64,000 nt of DNA from Actinorhabdospora filicis (GCF_030269765.1 NZ_BSTX01000001.1:2640089-2704088); one strand, 5' to 3'. Numbered from the stretch's first letter, positions 36,969 to 45,385 are shown. Notes: a model not told the origin generated them from the letters alone. Numbers and translations: made by a program.

Positions 36969-37652
36969 TCAGGCCGCCGGTGGCGTCAGCAGGCCCGAAG
37001 CGGCGTCCCAGCGGGCGATCTCGCAGCCGCCGAGACGGTTGAACGTGGCATCGATCCGTTCACCGGACCAGTAGCCCAGGACGTGGGCGCGCTGGGGCCC
37101 GCCGTAGATGCGGGTGCACGGCGCCTCGGCGGGCACCGGCGGGAAGGTCGCGCGGACGGCGGGTGTGAGCGCGGCGCAGGACGCCGACGGGCAGTCGACC
37201 GTCCACCAGGTGGGCGCGCCCGACCCGGTGAGGACCACCAGGAGGCTCGCGCGTTCGGAGGTGATCTGTCGCTGGGTGCCCACGGCGACCGCGCGGTCGA
37301 TGGCGTCGGCCAGCAGGTCCGGCAGGTCGCCGCCGGCTTCGATGGACTTCACCGATCCGTTGGTGTAGCGGACGGTGAGGGTGTAGGTGAACTGGTCGCA
37401 GCACGGCGTCGGGTAGTGGTCGGCCAGGGCGCGGAACTCGGTGGTGGTCACGGCGGCGGCGAGCGGTTCGCCCGCGCGACTGTCCACCGTGTACCTGAGG
37501 TGGAGTCCGGCGTAGCCGCCGGTGCGGTCGAGGGTCACGGTCTGCGCTCGGTATCCGGCTTCGTCGGAGGTGGTGGCGAAGGCGGGCGGCGCGACGATGA
37601 TCGCGACCGCGAAGACCAGCAGTGCGGCCAGGGTCTTGAGAGCGGAGGACAA
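36969..37652 (-). CDS. secreted protein fusing an emfourin-like and an SSI-like protease-inhibitor domain
   Basis: 227 residues from ATG 37652 with a signal peptide to about 26 (APPAFA). Residues 34-125: VTLDRTGGYAGL, CCDQFTYTLTVRYTNG and DLPDLLADAIDRAV, the emfourin-like (M4 inhibitor) pattern shared with the adjacent lipoprotein. Residues 133-225: LLVVLTG, TVDCPSASCAAL, PCTRIYGGPQRAHVLGYWSG and FNRLGGCEIARWDAASGLL, the Streptomyces subtilisin inhibitor fold with four cysteines. Aligned to SSI (CPM-VY), the site CTR-IY would put Arg at P1, implying trypsin-like targets. Extracellular, probably inhibiting serine and metallo-proteases. The two-domain form is inferred by eye and should be confirmed. 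Confidence 0.75.
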   Translation of the reverse strand: MSSALKTLAALLVFAVAIIVAPPAFATTSDEAGYRAQTVTLDRTGGYAGLHLRYTVDSRAGEPLAAAVTTTEFRALADHYPTPCCDQFTYTLTVRYTNGSVKSIEAGGDLPDLLADAIDRAVAVGTQRQITSERASLLVVLTGSGAPTWWTVDCPSASCAALTPAVRATFPPVPAEAPCTRIYGGPQRAHVLGYWSGERIDATFNRLGGCEIARWDAASGLLTPPAA

Positions 37653-37748
37653 AAGGGGAACCTTTCTCTACGGTGAGTCGGATCTCCACTACATCAAGCG
37701 ACGGCGATCGCGGCAAGTGCGCCGCTATTACCCAATCGGGTGGAGTAT

Positions 37749-37792
37749 CGGCCGATCAGTGCCCACACGAGCGAAAAGCGTCCGATCGGCCG
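37749..37792. promoter_or_regulatory. 9-bp inverted repeat in divergent region
   Basis: CGGCCGATC (37749-37757) and GATCGGCCG (37784-37792) flank a 26-bp spacer in the 262-bp gap between the SSI-fusion gene and the SARP gene. It could be an operator for either. No other feature seen in 37653-37914. Confidence 0.4.
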
Positions 37793-37914
37793 TCACGTTA
37801 GGTGACTCGCCGGACACCACTGGCCCCCGGGCGGGCGAGCGCTAACCTTGGCGCGTCCACTGTGGTGCGGTCCCGCCCGATCGCGTCATCGCGCGGGTGC
37901 CTGGTGGAGGTGTC

Positions 37915-40569
37915 GTGTCGATCGAGATCCGGGTGCTGGGGCCCTGGGACGTGCGCGTCGGCGGCCGGACGGTGCCGCTGCCGAACCGGCTGCGCGTCGC
38001 CCTGGCCACGCTGGCGATGGAGGCGGGCCGGCCGGTCGGTGTCGAGCGGCTCATCGAGACCCTTTGGGACGGCGGCGATCCCGGCGCGCGGCCACGGCGG
38101 ACGGTGCAGACCTACATCGCGCGCCTGCGCCGGGCCCTGGGCGAGTCGGCGATCGGCACCCGGCCCGCAGGCTACGTCCTGACCGCCGAGGCCGAGGTCG
38201 ACGCGCTCCGCTTCACCGCGCTGGCCGCCGATCCCGACCGCGCGAGGCTCGCCGAGGCCGCCGGGCTGTGGCGGGGCGCGCCCTTCGAGGGCCTGCCCTC
38301 CGCGCGGCTGTGGGAGACCTACGGCGAGGCCCTCACCGAGCGGCGGCTGACGGCCGTCGAGCGGCGCGTGGACCTGGAGATCGCCGACGGCGACCCGGCC
38401 GCGTGCGTCCCGGAGCTGCTGGAGCTGACCGCGCTGTACCCGCTGCGGGAGCCGCTGTGGGCGCGGCTGCTGGACGTCCTGCGCCGCTGCGGCCGCCGCG
38501 CCGAGGCCCTGGAGCGCTATGAGCTGCTGCGGCGGCACCTCGCCGAGGAGCTGGGCGCCGACCCGGGCGGCGAGCTGCGCGCCATCCACGCCGCGCTGCT
38601 GGCCGGGCGCGGCCCGGAAACGCCCGCCCCGCAGGGGATCGTTCCGCGCCAGCTGCCCGCCGATCTGGCCGGGTTCACCGGACGCGGCCCCGCCCTGGAC
38701 GCCCTCGACCGGCACGCGGTCACCGCCTCGGGGATGCCACTGCTGGTCATCACCGGCCCGGCGGGCGTCGGCAAGACCACCCTCGCCGTCCACTGGGGAC
38801 ACCGCGTCGCCGCCCGGTTCCCCGACGGGCAGCTGTACGCCGACCTGCGCGGCCACGCGCCCTCCGGCGAGCCGCGCCGACCCGCCGAGGTGGTCGGCGG
38901 CTTCCTCGAAGCCCTCGGCGTCCGGCCGCAAGACGCACCCGTCGCCGAGGACGCCCGCTTCGCCCTCTACCGCAGCCTGCTCGCCGATCGCGGCGTCCTG
39001 ATCGTCCTGGACAACGCGCGCGGGCCCGAGCAGGTCCGGCCGCTGCTGCCCGGTTCGGCGCGCTGCCTGACGGTGATCACCGGCCGCGACCGGCTCACCG
39101 GCCTGATCGCGGTGGACGGCGCGCGCCCGGTCGTCCTCGACGTGCTCGCCCCCGGCGAGGCCCGCGAGCTGCTCGAAGCGCGACTCGGCGCCGCCCGCGT
39201 GCGCGCCGACCCGGAGGCCACCGACCGCGTCATCGCCCACTGCGCGAGCCTGCCGCTGGCCCTGGCGGTCGCGGCGGCGCGGGCCCTGCTGAGCCCGGAG
39301 CTGCCGATGGAGGCGATCGCGCGGCAGCTCGCGCCCGGCCTCGACCGCTTCGCCGACGACGACCCGCTCGGCGACGTGCGCTCGGTGTTCTCCTGGTCGT
39401 ACCGCCCGCTGCGACCGGCCACCGCGCGGCTGTTCCGGCTGCTGGGGTCGCTGCCCGGCCCCGACCTGAGCACCGCCGCGGCCGCGCGCCTGGCGGGCGT
39501 CCTGGAGGGCGAGGCCGTACCGCTGCTGCGCGAGCTGACCGCCGCCGCCCTGCTCGCCGGGGACGGCGACCGGCACCGCCACCACGACCTGCTGCGCGCC
39601 TACGCCGCCGAACGCTCCCACGCCGAGGACACCGCGACCGGGCGGCGCGAGGCGCTCGGGCGTCTCCTCGACCACTACCGCGAGGAGGCCGACGCGGCCG
39701 CGCGGGCCCTGGACGCCAACCGCGAGCCGCTCACCGGCGCCCCCGCGATGCCCGGCCGCCAGGCCGCCATCGCCCACTTCGCCGCCGAGCACGACAACCT
39801 CCAGGCCGCCGTCCTGCGCGCGCGGGACGCCGGATTCCCCTCCCACGCCCGGGATCTGGCCTGGTCGCTGCTGCCCTACCAGTCCCTGCGCGGCCGCTGG
39901 GACGACGCGGTCGCGGCGCACCTGGCCGCCCTCGGCGACGGCACCGCGCGGGACGCGCTCATCCACGCCCGGCTCGCCCGCCTGCACGCGATGCTGGAGC
40001 ACCCCACCGCCGCCCGCCGCGCGATCGCCACCGCGCTGGACATGTCCGATGATGAGACACGCGGCGCGATCGACCAGCACGCCGCCCAGGTCCACGACCT
40101 GCTCGGCGACTACACCGCCGCCCTGCGCCACGCCGAACTCGGCCTGGCGCGCGTGCGCGGCCGCCCGCACCTCGAAACGCGGGCGCTGAACCAGGTCGGC
40201 TGGTTCCACGCCCTCCTCGGCGATCTGGACGCCGCCGCGCACAGCTGCGACGCGGCCCTGGCGGCCAATCGCGCGCTCGGCAACCGGCTCGGCGAGGCGT
40301 CCACATTGCACAGTCTGGGGCTGGTGCACCGCAAACGCGGCGACCTCGCCGAAGCGGCCCGCCACTACGCCGGGGCGGCCGGGCGGTACCGGTCCCTGGA
40401 CGTCGGCTACTCCCTCGCGGTGAGCCTGCGCGATCTCGGCGAGGTCCACCTCGCCCTCGGCCACATTGGACCGGCCCGCACCGCCTGGCGGGAGGCCCTG
40501 GCGATCTTCGCCGCCCTCGGCCGTTCCGAGGCCCGCGACCTGGAGATCGCGCTGAAGGACCTGGACTGA
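37915..40569 (+). CDS. SARP/AfsR-like regulator: DNA-binding, BTAD, NB-ARC and TPR
   Basis: 884 residues from GTG 37915 with GGAGG 4 nt upstream. OmpR-type winged helix (IRVLGPWDVRVGG, then LIETLWDGG and RRTVQTYIARLRRALG) to about 95, the BTAD helical domain to about 240, NB-ARC with Walker A GPAGVGKTT near 281-289 and LIVLDNAR near 362, and TPRs from about 620 to the end. Architecture matches AfsR-type pathway activators, which usually sit beside secondary-metabolite genes. No such cluster is visible here; only the inhibitor genes and an 8-Cys peptide gene adjoin. Targets are unknown. Confidence 0.92.
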   Translation: MSIEIRVLGPWDVRVGGRTVPLPNRLRVALATLAMEAGRPVGVERLIETLWDGGDPGARPRRTVQTYIARLRRALGESAIGTRPAGYVLTAEAEVDALRFTALAADPDRARLAEAAGLWRGAPFEGLPSARLWETYGEALTERRLTAVERRVDLEIADGDPAACVPELLELTALYPLREPLWARLLDVLRRCGRRAEALERYELLRRHLAEELGADPGGELRAIHAALLAGRGPETPAPQGIVPRQLPADLAGFTGRGPALDALDRHAVTASGMPLLVITGPAGVGKTTLAVHWGHRVAARFPDGQLYADLRGHAPSGEPRRPAEVVGGFLEALGVRPQDAPVAEDARFALYRSLLADRGVLIVLDNARGPEQVRPLLPGSARCLTVITGRDRLTGLIAVDGARPVVLDVLAPGEARELLEARLGAARVRADPEATDRVIAHCASLPLALAVAAARALLSPELPMEAIARQLAPGLDRFADDDPLGDVRSVFSWSYRPLRPATARLFRLLGSLPGPDLSTAAAARLAGVLEGEAVPLLRELTAAALLAGDGDRHRHHDLLRAYAAERSHAEDTATGRREALGRLLDHYREEADAAARALDANREPLTGAPAMPGRQAAIAHFAAEHDNLQAAVLRARDAGFPSHARDLAWSLLPYQSLRGRWDDAVAAHLAALGDGTARDALIHARLARLHAMLEHPTAARRAIATALDMSDDETRGAIDQHAAQVHDLLGDYTAALRHAELGLARVRGRPHLETRALNQVGWFHALLGDLDAAAHSCDAALAANRALGNRLGEASTLHSLGLVHRKRGDLAEAARHYAGAAGRYRSLDVGYSLAVSLRDLGEVHLALGHIGPARTAWREALAIFAALGRSEARDLEIALKDLD

Positions 40570-40592
40570 CCCGGGGGCCGCGGCCCCCGGGT
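40569..40592. terminator. 24-bp perfect palindrome between convergent genes
   Basis: ACCCGGGGGCCG (40569-40580) directly abuts CGGCCCCCGGGT (40581-40592). It begins at the SARP stop and ends 8 bp before the stop of the minus-strand Cys-rich gene. Confidence 0.75.
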
Positions 40593-40600
40593 CCCACGGC

Positions 40601-40813
40601 CTAGGCCTGGTTGCAGCCGCCGCAGCTCCACGGCGTGCAGCCACTGCTGCAGTTGCTCAGCTTCGAGCAGGTGCGGTGGCAGACCCGCAGCCCGCCCGGG
40701 CAGGCGACGTACTTCTGCTCGGTCCAGGTCTGCGGAACGCAGGCGGCTTCGGCGCGCCCACCGGGGACGAGGGCGGCGAGGAGGCGGTCGGCGATGGCGT
40801 GCATGTGACGCAT
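40601..40813 (-). CDS. 70-aa cysteine-rich peptide
   Basis: Starts at ATG 40813 with GGGAG 4 nt upstream; the longer frame to 40861 is unlikely. The first 23 residues (MRHMHAIADRLLAALVPGG) are a leader-like amphipathic helix. The rest has eight cysteines (ACVPQ, ACPGG, VCHR, TCSK, NCSS, GCTP, SCGG, GCNQA). The layout leader-GG-Cys-rich core is like some RiPP or disulfide-rich secreted peptides, but no maturation enzyme (radical SAM, lanthipeptide synthase) is nearby and I do not recognise a named class. It is convergent with the SARP gene. Confidence 0.7.
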   Translation of the reverse strand: MRHMHAIADRLLAALVPGGRAEAACVPQTWTEQKYVACPGGLRVCHRTCSKLSNCSSGCTPWSCGGCNQA

Positions 40814-40930
40814 GGTGCTCCCTTCGGTTTCTGGCCCGATCCTTCGCGAGAGCGGCTGCAAGACGGCGACACAACCGCGTCATGGCAGGTGAGGAGCGGG
40901 GGACCACGCCCGAGCCGCGTTCGTGATGGG

Positions 40931-41860
40931 ATGACCGGCATGACGCAGGAGCTGACCGTCCACGTCGAAGGCGCCGCCCCCGCGCCCGGGCGGCGGCCGT
41001 CCCGGATCCGCTGGTACGTACTGGCCGCGGCGCTCGTGGTGGCCGCGATCGTCTCGACCGCGACCGTCCCCAATGGAGGGACGCTGATCGGCCCGGTGCC
41101 TCGGCAGCCCGCCTTCGCCCTGCCCGAGCTGGACCCGGCGGTCAACTACACCTGGAACACCCGGATCTTCGGCTCCGAGGAGGGCGAGTCCACCGACGCC
41201 ACCCGCCGTCTGGACGAGGCCCTGCGCGCCGTGCCGGAGCTGTCCACCGCGGTCCCGATGCGCGACGGTGAGCCGGTTCCGGCGGGCGGGCCGATCACCG
41301 TCCGGCAGGAGCGGTTCCTGTTCTCCGTGCCGAACGGCCCCAACGGCACCATCGGCGTCTGGCCGGCCATCGGCCGCGGCCGCCCGCATTACCACGCGCG
41401 CCTGAACGTGGACGGCCGCGACGGCTTCCACGACACCCTCACCGTCGACCTGGTCCCGAAGGGCGCCTACGAGAAGGGCGCCGGGGACATCGCCCGCATC
41501 GGCTCCTCCAACGGCGGTTTCGCCCCGCGCCTCGTGGACGGCTGCGCCGACTACACGCTGGCCAACTGGTCCGAGCCGGAGGGACCCGAGCTGCGCACCC
41601 GCTACGAGTGCGCGCCCTTCAGCACGATCGATGGCCTGGAAGGCCTTCAGGTGCGCCGGAGCCGCGTGTTCGCCGACGGCCGCCTCGGCGAGCAGGCCAC
41701 CGTCGTCATCGTCTACCGCGCCGACGGCAACGCGATCGTGCTGGAGTCGCGGCTGGCCGCCGACGACGGGCGCGCCGATCTCTCCGAAGGGCAGTCGCGC
41801 CTCAGCGGCGAGCGGCTGAAGGACCTGGCGCTCGCGCTGCCGCGGGTGCCGGTCGTCTGA
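40931..41860 (+). CDS. membrane-anchored hypothetical protein
   Basis: 309 residues from ATG 40931 (ATG 40940 is an alternative). A cytoplasmic N-terminus of about 25 residues precedes one membrane helix (WYVLAAALVVAAIVSTATV), then an extracytoplasmic domain containing VNYTWNTRIFGSE, RLDEALRAVPEL and GCADYTLANWSEPEGPEL. No family recognised. Its last 59 bp overlap the end of the MocR-type gene on the opposite strand. Confidence 0.75.
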   Translation: MTGMTQELTVHVEGAAPAPGRRPSRIRWYVLAAALVVAAIVSTATVPNGGTLIGPVPRQPAFALPELDPAVNYTWNTRIFGSEEGESTDATRRLDEALRAVPELSTAVPMRDGEPVPAGGPITVRQERFLFSVPNGPNGTIGVWPAIGRGRPHYHARLNVDGRDGFHDTLTVDLVPKGAYEKGAGDIARIGSSNGGFAPRLVDGCADYTLANWSEPEGPELRTRYECAPFSTIDGLEGLQVRRSRVFADGRLGEQATVVIVYRADGNAIVLESRLAADDGRADLSEGQSRLSGERLKDLALALPRVPVV

Positions 41861-43256
41861 GCCGGGCCACCGCCCGTCCCAGCAGCGCGATCCCCTCGGT
41901 GATCGCGCGCTCGTTCAGGGCCGAGTAGCCCAGGATCAGCCCGGCCGGTCCCGCGCCGAACCGGTAGGGCGCCAGGGCCTGGACGCCGACGCCCGCCTCG
42001 GCGGCGGCCGCCACGGCCGCGTCCTCGTCCACGCCGGGCGGGAGCCACACCAGCAGGTGGAGTCCGGCGGCGGCACCGGACGGGCGCGCGCCGGGCAGGT
42101 GGCGCTCCAGCGCGTCCAGCAGCGCGCGGCGGCGTCCCATGTGGACCCGGCGCATCCGGCGGATGTGCCGGTCGAACTCTCCGCGCCGCAGGAAGTCGGC
42201 GAAGGCGAGTTGCTCCAATGTGGCCGATCCGCGGTCGGCGGTGGCCTTGGCCGCCGCGACCGCCGCGGTGAGGTGGGCGGGCAGCACGAGCCAGCCGATG
42301 CGGACGCCGGGCGCGAGGGTCTTGCTGAGCGTCCCGGCGTACACGACCCGGTCCGGGGCGAGCCCCTGGAGCGCGCCGACGGGCTCGCGGTCGAAGCGGT
42401 ACTCGGCGTCGTAGTCGTCCTCGACGATCAGCGCGCCGGTCTCCCCGGCCCAGCGCAGGACCGCCGCGCGCCGCTCGGGCGGCAGGACGCCGCCGAGGGG
42501 CCACTGGTGGGACGGCGTGAGCACCAGCGCGTCGGCGCGCAGCCCGGCCAGCCCGCTCACCACGAGCCCGTGCTCGTCGACGGGGACACCCACCGGCCTC
42601 AGCCCGGCCCGGCGCGCGGCGGGCCGGGCGTCGTCGTCGGGCGAGGGGTCCTCCATCGCCACGCGCGTGGCCCCGGCCTCGGCGAGGACCTGCACCAGCA
42701 GCCGGACGCCCTGCGCGAAGCCGCTGGTGATCACGATGTCGCGCGGATCGGCGGCGGTGCCCCGGACCCGGTTGAGGTACTCGGCGAGCGCGGCCCGCAG
42801 CACCGGCGCGCCCCGGCCGTCGGGCGGGGCGAAGGACCGGGCCGGGGCCTCGGTCAGCACCCGCCGCAGTGAGCGCAGCCAGGGCTGGCGCGGGAACAGG
42901 GTGAGGTCGGCGCGTCCGTAGGTGAAGTCGATGCGGTGCGCCGGCGGCGGCTCGGTTTCCGGTGCGGCCACGGGGATGTGGGCGCCCATGGCCACGCGCG
43001 TGTACCCGCCGGAGCGGGCGGCGAGGTAGCCCTCGGCGGTCAGTTGCGCGTAGGCCTCCACCACCACGCCCCGGGAGACGCCGAGGTCGGCGGCGATGAC
43101 GCGGGTGGGCGGGAGGGCGGTGCCGGGTGGCAGGGTCCCGCCGCGGATGTGGCCGCGCACGGCGGCGGCGATCTGCCGGTACAGCGGCACCGGGACGTCG
43201 CGGCGCAGCTCGATGGGCAGGTCGGCGACTAAGGAATCGGTCCTGTTTTCGGCCAT
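41802..43256 (-). CDS. MocR/GabR-type regulator (GntR HTH fused to aminotransferase domain)
   Basis: 484 residues from ATG 43256. N-terminal winged helix: PVPLYRQIAAAVRGHIRGG, LPPTRVIAADLGVSRGVVVE. Then a fold-type I PLP domain from about 105: TSGFAQGV, VEDDYDAEYRFDREPVGAL, and the PLP lysine in AGTLSKTLAPGVR near 310. Complete and of normal length. These regulators bind PLP or an amine ligand and often control the divergent gene; here that is the VOC protein at 43342. The 59-bp tail overlap with 40931-41860 is unusual. Confidence 0.93.
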   Translation of the reverse strand: MAENRTDSLVADLPIELRRDVPVPLYRQIAAAVRGHIRGGTLPPGTALPPTRVIAADLGVSRGVVVEAYAQLTAEGYLAARSGGYTRVAMGAHIPVAAPETEPPPAHRIDFTYGRADLTLFPRQPWLRSLRRVLTEAPARSFAPPDGRGAPVLRAALAEYLNRVRGTAADPRDIVITSGFAQGVRLLVQVLAEAGATRVAMEDPSPDDDARPAARRAGLRPVGVPVDEHGLVVSGLAGLRADALVLTPSHQWPLGGVLPPERRAAVLRWAGETGALIVEDDYDAEYRFDREPVGALQGLAPDRVVYAGTLSKTLAPGVRIGWLVLPAHLTAAVAAAKATADRGSATLEQLAFADFLRRGEFDRHIRRMRRVHMGRRRALLDALERHLPGARPSGAAAGLHLLVWLPPGVDEDAAVAAAAEAGVGVQALAPYRFGAGPAGLILGYSALNERAITEGIALLGRAVARLRRPAPAAARAPGPSAARR

Positions 43257-43341
43257 GTCTTCGGACCTTAGCAGCGGTACCGATTCGCGGGATGCTTTCG
43301 GTGTCAGCACGACAAGCCTTGCGAAACAGGAGATACCGGTC

Positions 43342-43716
43342 ATGGCCACCAAGCTCTTCGTGAACCTCCCCGTCGGCGACCTCACCCGCTCGCGGGCCTT
43401 CTTCACCGCCCTGGGCCTCGACTTCTTCGGCGCCACCGAGGACATGGCCTCGGTCATCATCAGCGAACACACCCAGGTGATGCTGCTGGCCGAGCCGACC
43501 TTCGCCGGCTACGCCCACCGCCCGCCTTCCGAGGGCACCGAGGCGATCCTGGTCCTCGGGCTGCCCGACCGCGACGCGGTCGACGCGCTCGTGGCGAAGG
43601 CCGTGGACGCCGGGGCCACCCCGCTGGGGCCCGCGCGCGACGACGGCGGCATGTACCAGCGCGGCTTCGCCGACCTCGACGGCCACCAGTGGGCGGCGCT
43701 GACCATCGGCGGCTAG
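43342..43716 (+). CDS. VOC (glyoxalase/bleomycin-resistance fold) protein
   Basis: 124 residues from ATG 43342 with AGGAG upstream. VNLPVGDLTRSRAFFTALGL and a second half ending GFADLDGHQWAAL give the two beta-alpha-beta-beta-beta modules. Metal ligands are not clear-cut, and many relatives lack enzyme activity. Divergent from the MocR-type regulator with 85 bp between starts, so regulation by it is plausible. Confidence 0.9.
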   Translation: MATKLFVNLPVGDLTRSRAFFTALGLDFFGATEDMASVIISEHTQVMLLAEPTFAGYAHRPPSEGTEAILVLGLPDRDAVDALVAKAVDAGATPLGPARDDGGMYQRGFADLDGHQWAALTIGG

Positions 43717-43730
43717 CGGCACGAAAGCGA

Positions 43731-43758
43731 CGGGCCCCTCTCGGTGGAGAGGGGCCCG
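43731..43758. terminator. 12-bp hairpin between VOC gene and type VII-like operon
   Basis: CGGGCCCCTCTC (43731-43742) and GAGAGGGGCCCG (43747-43758), loop GGTG. Same arms as the hairpin at 46211-46244. It terminates the VOC gene (plus) and the minus-strand operon. Confidence 0.88.
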
Positions 43759-43765
43759 GCTCGCG

Positions 43766-44023
43766 TCAGTCGGTGGTGCGGATCTGTTCCAGGTACGTCA
43801 GCGGGGCCCGCATGTGGACCAGCAGCCGCCGCAGGTTCTCCTTCTGCGCCGACGGGATCGCCACGCCCTCTTCCGAGATCGCGCCGACCAGCATCGGGAT
43901 CGCCTGGTCCCAGGCGCCCGCGCGGTCGTGGGTCATGATCATGCCCCGGTAGGCCGGGCCGATCACCGGCGCCAGGTCCTCGACCGTGCGTGCGCACAGC
44001 CGCAAGTACTCGTTGATCTCCAT
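43766..44023 (-). CDS. 85-aa protein, last gene of type VII-like operon
   Basis: 85 residues from ATG 44023 (GGAGG upstream). All-helical by eye: MEINEYLRLCARTVEDLAPV, then SAQKENLRRLLVHMRAPLTYLE. No signal or membrane segment. It starts 10 bp after the candidate effector gene stops, so it is translationally linked and is a candidate immunity or chaperone partner; this is inferred from position only. No named family recognised. Confidence 0.7.
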   Translation of the reverse strand: MEINEYLRLCARTVEDLAPVIGPAYRGMIMTHDRAGAWDQAIPMLVGAISEEGVAIPSAQKENLRRLLVHMRAPLTYLEQIRTTD

Positions 44024-44033
44024 GTCGCCTCCG

Positions 44034-44651
44034 TCAGTTCGCCCTCGGGTTGGTCTCCACGCCCGGGCCGCTGACCGGGTGGCCGCCGGAGATGCTGCCG
44101 TCCTTGTCCAGGGTAACGACCATGGTGATGCCGTTACGGGTGCCGGTGAGCACCCACCCGTCGCCGTGCGGTCGCGGCTGGGGCCGGGAGTCGGGGTTGG
44201 CGGCGATGTCCTTGAACCAGCCCTCGACCTCGGCCTTGGTGGTGCCGGGCGGGAACTTCGTCTTGCCGGGGACGGTGGAGTCGGGCTTGTGCGCCCCGTT
44301 GCCCAGGCCGTCGCCGTCCCAGGTCTTGTCCATCGTCCCGTCGCCCATCTGGCCGAAGCGGTGCATGTCGTACATCGCGTCGGCGAAGTCGGGGTCCTCC
44401 CACTGGTTCTTGGGCTTGGCCGGGGTGGCGTCCTCGCCGGTCTCGGCGCCCTTCGGCCGCCCCTCCTGGGCCTTCTTGATGCCCTGCTGCTGGGCCGCGC
44501 CGACCTTCTTGGGCATCATGCCGGGGCTGAACTTGGGACGCTTGGGCGCCTCGCCGTCCCCGCCGCCCGGGTGCTTGTTGTACAGCCCGGACACCGCGAA
44601 CAGCACCACCAGGACGGCCGTGGTCCGCAGGGCCGCCATCAGTTGCTTCAT
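44034..44651 (-). CDS. membrane-anchored/secreted candidate effector
   Basis: 205 residues from ATG 44651 (TTG 44654 would add one residue). An N-terminal hydrophobic helix (LRTTAVLVVLFAVSGLY, about 8-24) is followed by a Pro/Lys-rich linker to about 80, then a C-terminal domain: DFADAMYDMHRFGQMGDGTM, AEVEGWFKDIAAN and a final GWVLTGTRNGITMVVTLD beta hairpin. The order short N-terminal module, linker, compact C-terminal domain recalls polymorphic toxins, and the neighbours are WXG100-type substrates, but no nuclease motif is certain. Function unknown. Confidence 0.7.
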   Translation of the reverse strand: MKQLMAALRTTAVLVVLFAVSGLYNKHPGGGDGEAPKRPKFSPGMMPKKVGAAQQQGIKKAQEGRPKGAETGEDATPAKPKNQWEDPDFADAMYDMHRFGQMGDGTMDKTWDGDGLGNGAHKPDSTVPGKTKFPPGTTKAEVEGWFKDIAANPDSRPQPRPHGDGWVLTGTRNGITMVVTLDKDGSISGGHPVSGPGVETNPRAN

Positions 44652-44661
44652 CAAGGGCCGC

Positions 44662-45369
44662 CTAGACGTCGAGGAGGGCGCGGAGGGAGGTGATGCTGGT
44701 GACCAGGCCCATCAGCCAGCCGAAGATCCGGCCGGTCCAGCGGACCACGGCCACCGCCAGCTGGGACGCCACCAGCGGCGTGGCCACGCCCAGCGAGAAG
44801 ACCACCTCCGCCAGCCACACCACGACCTTGGCGATGCAGTCGGCGATGAAGCCGCGCACGAACTCCCGGACCATCTGCACCAGCGTCGCCGCGCCCCGGG
44901 TCGCCGCGCCCATGCCCGCGGCGGTCCCGGCGAAGATCCCGGCGACGTCGATGTTGATGGCCAGGACGTTGCGGTAGGCGTCGGCGGCCTCGCCGTGCCA
45001 CTCGGCGAGATCCATGCTGAGCCGGGTCTTGAGGGCCTCGGCGATGGAGAAGAGCTCCTCGGCCATGTTGTCCCACGTCATCGCGTGCGCCATGACGGTC
45101 TCCGGGTCGCCGGCCAGCCAGTCGAGGGCCTCCTTCAGCGGCCCGACCTGCTCGATGGCCCATTCGATGCCCATCGACAGCAGCGTGCTGAAGGGGTCGA
45201 TGGCGATCGACGCCACGTCGAGCGCGGCGCCCAGTCCCGCGATGGAGCCGTCGATCCAGCTACCGGAGTCGATGGCGTCCTTGATGCCCTTGTAGTCGTC
45301 GGCGAGGGGAAGCCCGGTCCAGCCGTCGCGGCTGGACGGATCTTCGGTGGTGATGAGGGATCGGCTCAT
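44662..45369 (-). CDS. WXG100-type/ESX substrate with hydrophobic C-terminus
   Basis: 235 residues from ATG 45369. Residues 80-150 form a helical hairpin with the W-x-G turn EWHGEAADAYRNV near 120-130, as in WXG100 proteins. A long hydrophobic C-terminal region (about 140-225, ending LMGLVTSITSLRALL) could insert in the membrane or oligomerise. It precedes the effector-like gene by 10 bp and follows the EspC-like gene by 16 bp. No EccC-type ATPase is in this operon; the FtsK-like gene at 1261 is 40 kb away. Confidence 0.85.
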   Translation of the reverse strand: MSRSLITTEDPSSRDGWTGLPLADDYKGIKDAIDSGSWIDGSIAGLGAALDVASIAIDPFSTLLSMGIEWAIEQVGPLKEALDWLAGDPETVMAHAMTWDNMAEELFSIAEALKTRLSMDLAEWHGEAADAYRNVLAINIDVAGIFAGTAAGMGAATRGAATLVQMVREFVRGFIADCIAKVVVWLAEVVFSLGVATPLVASQLAVAVVRWTGRIFGWLMGLVTSITSLRALLDV

Positions 45370-45385
45370 TGTCGGTCTCCGGGGC

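Noticed and set aside
37798..40644. 948-codon frame antisense to the SARP gene
   Set aside because: Gly/Arg/Ala-rich translation with no motif; SARP protein on the plus strand has clear domains.
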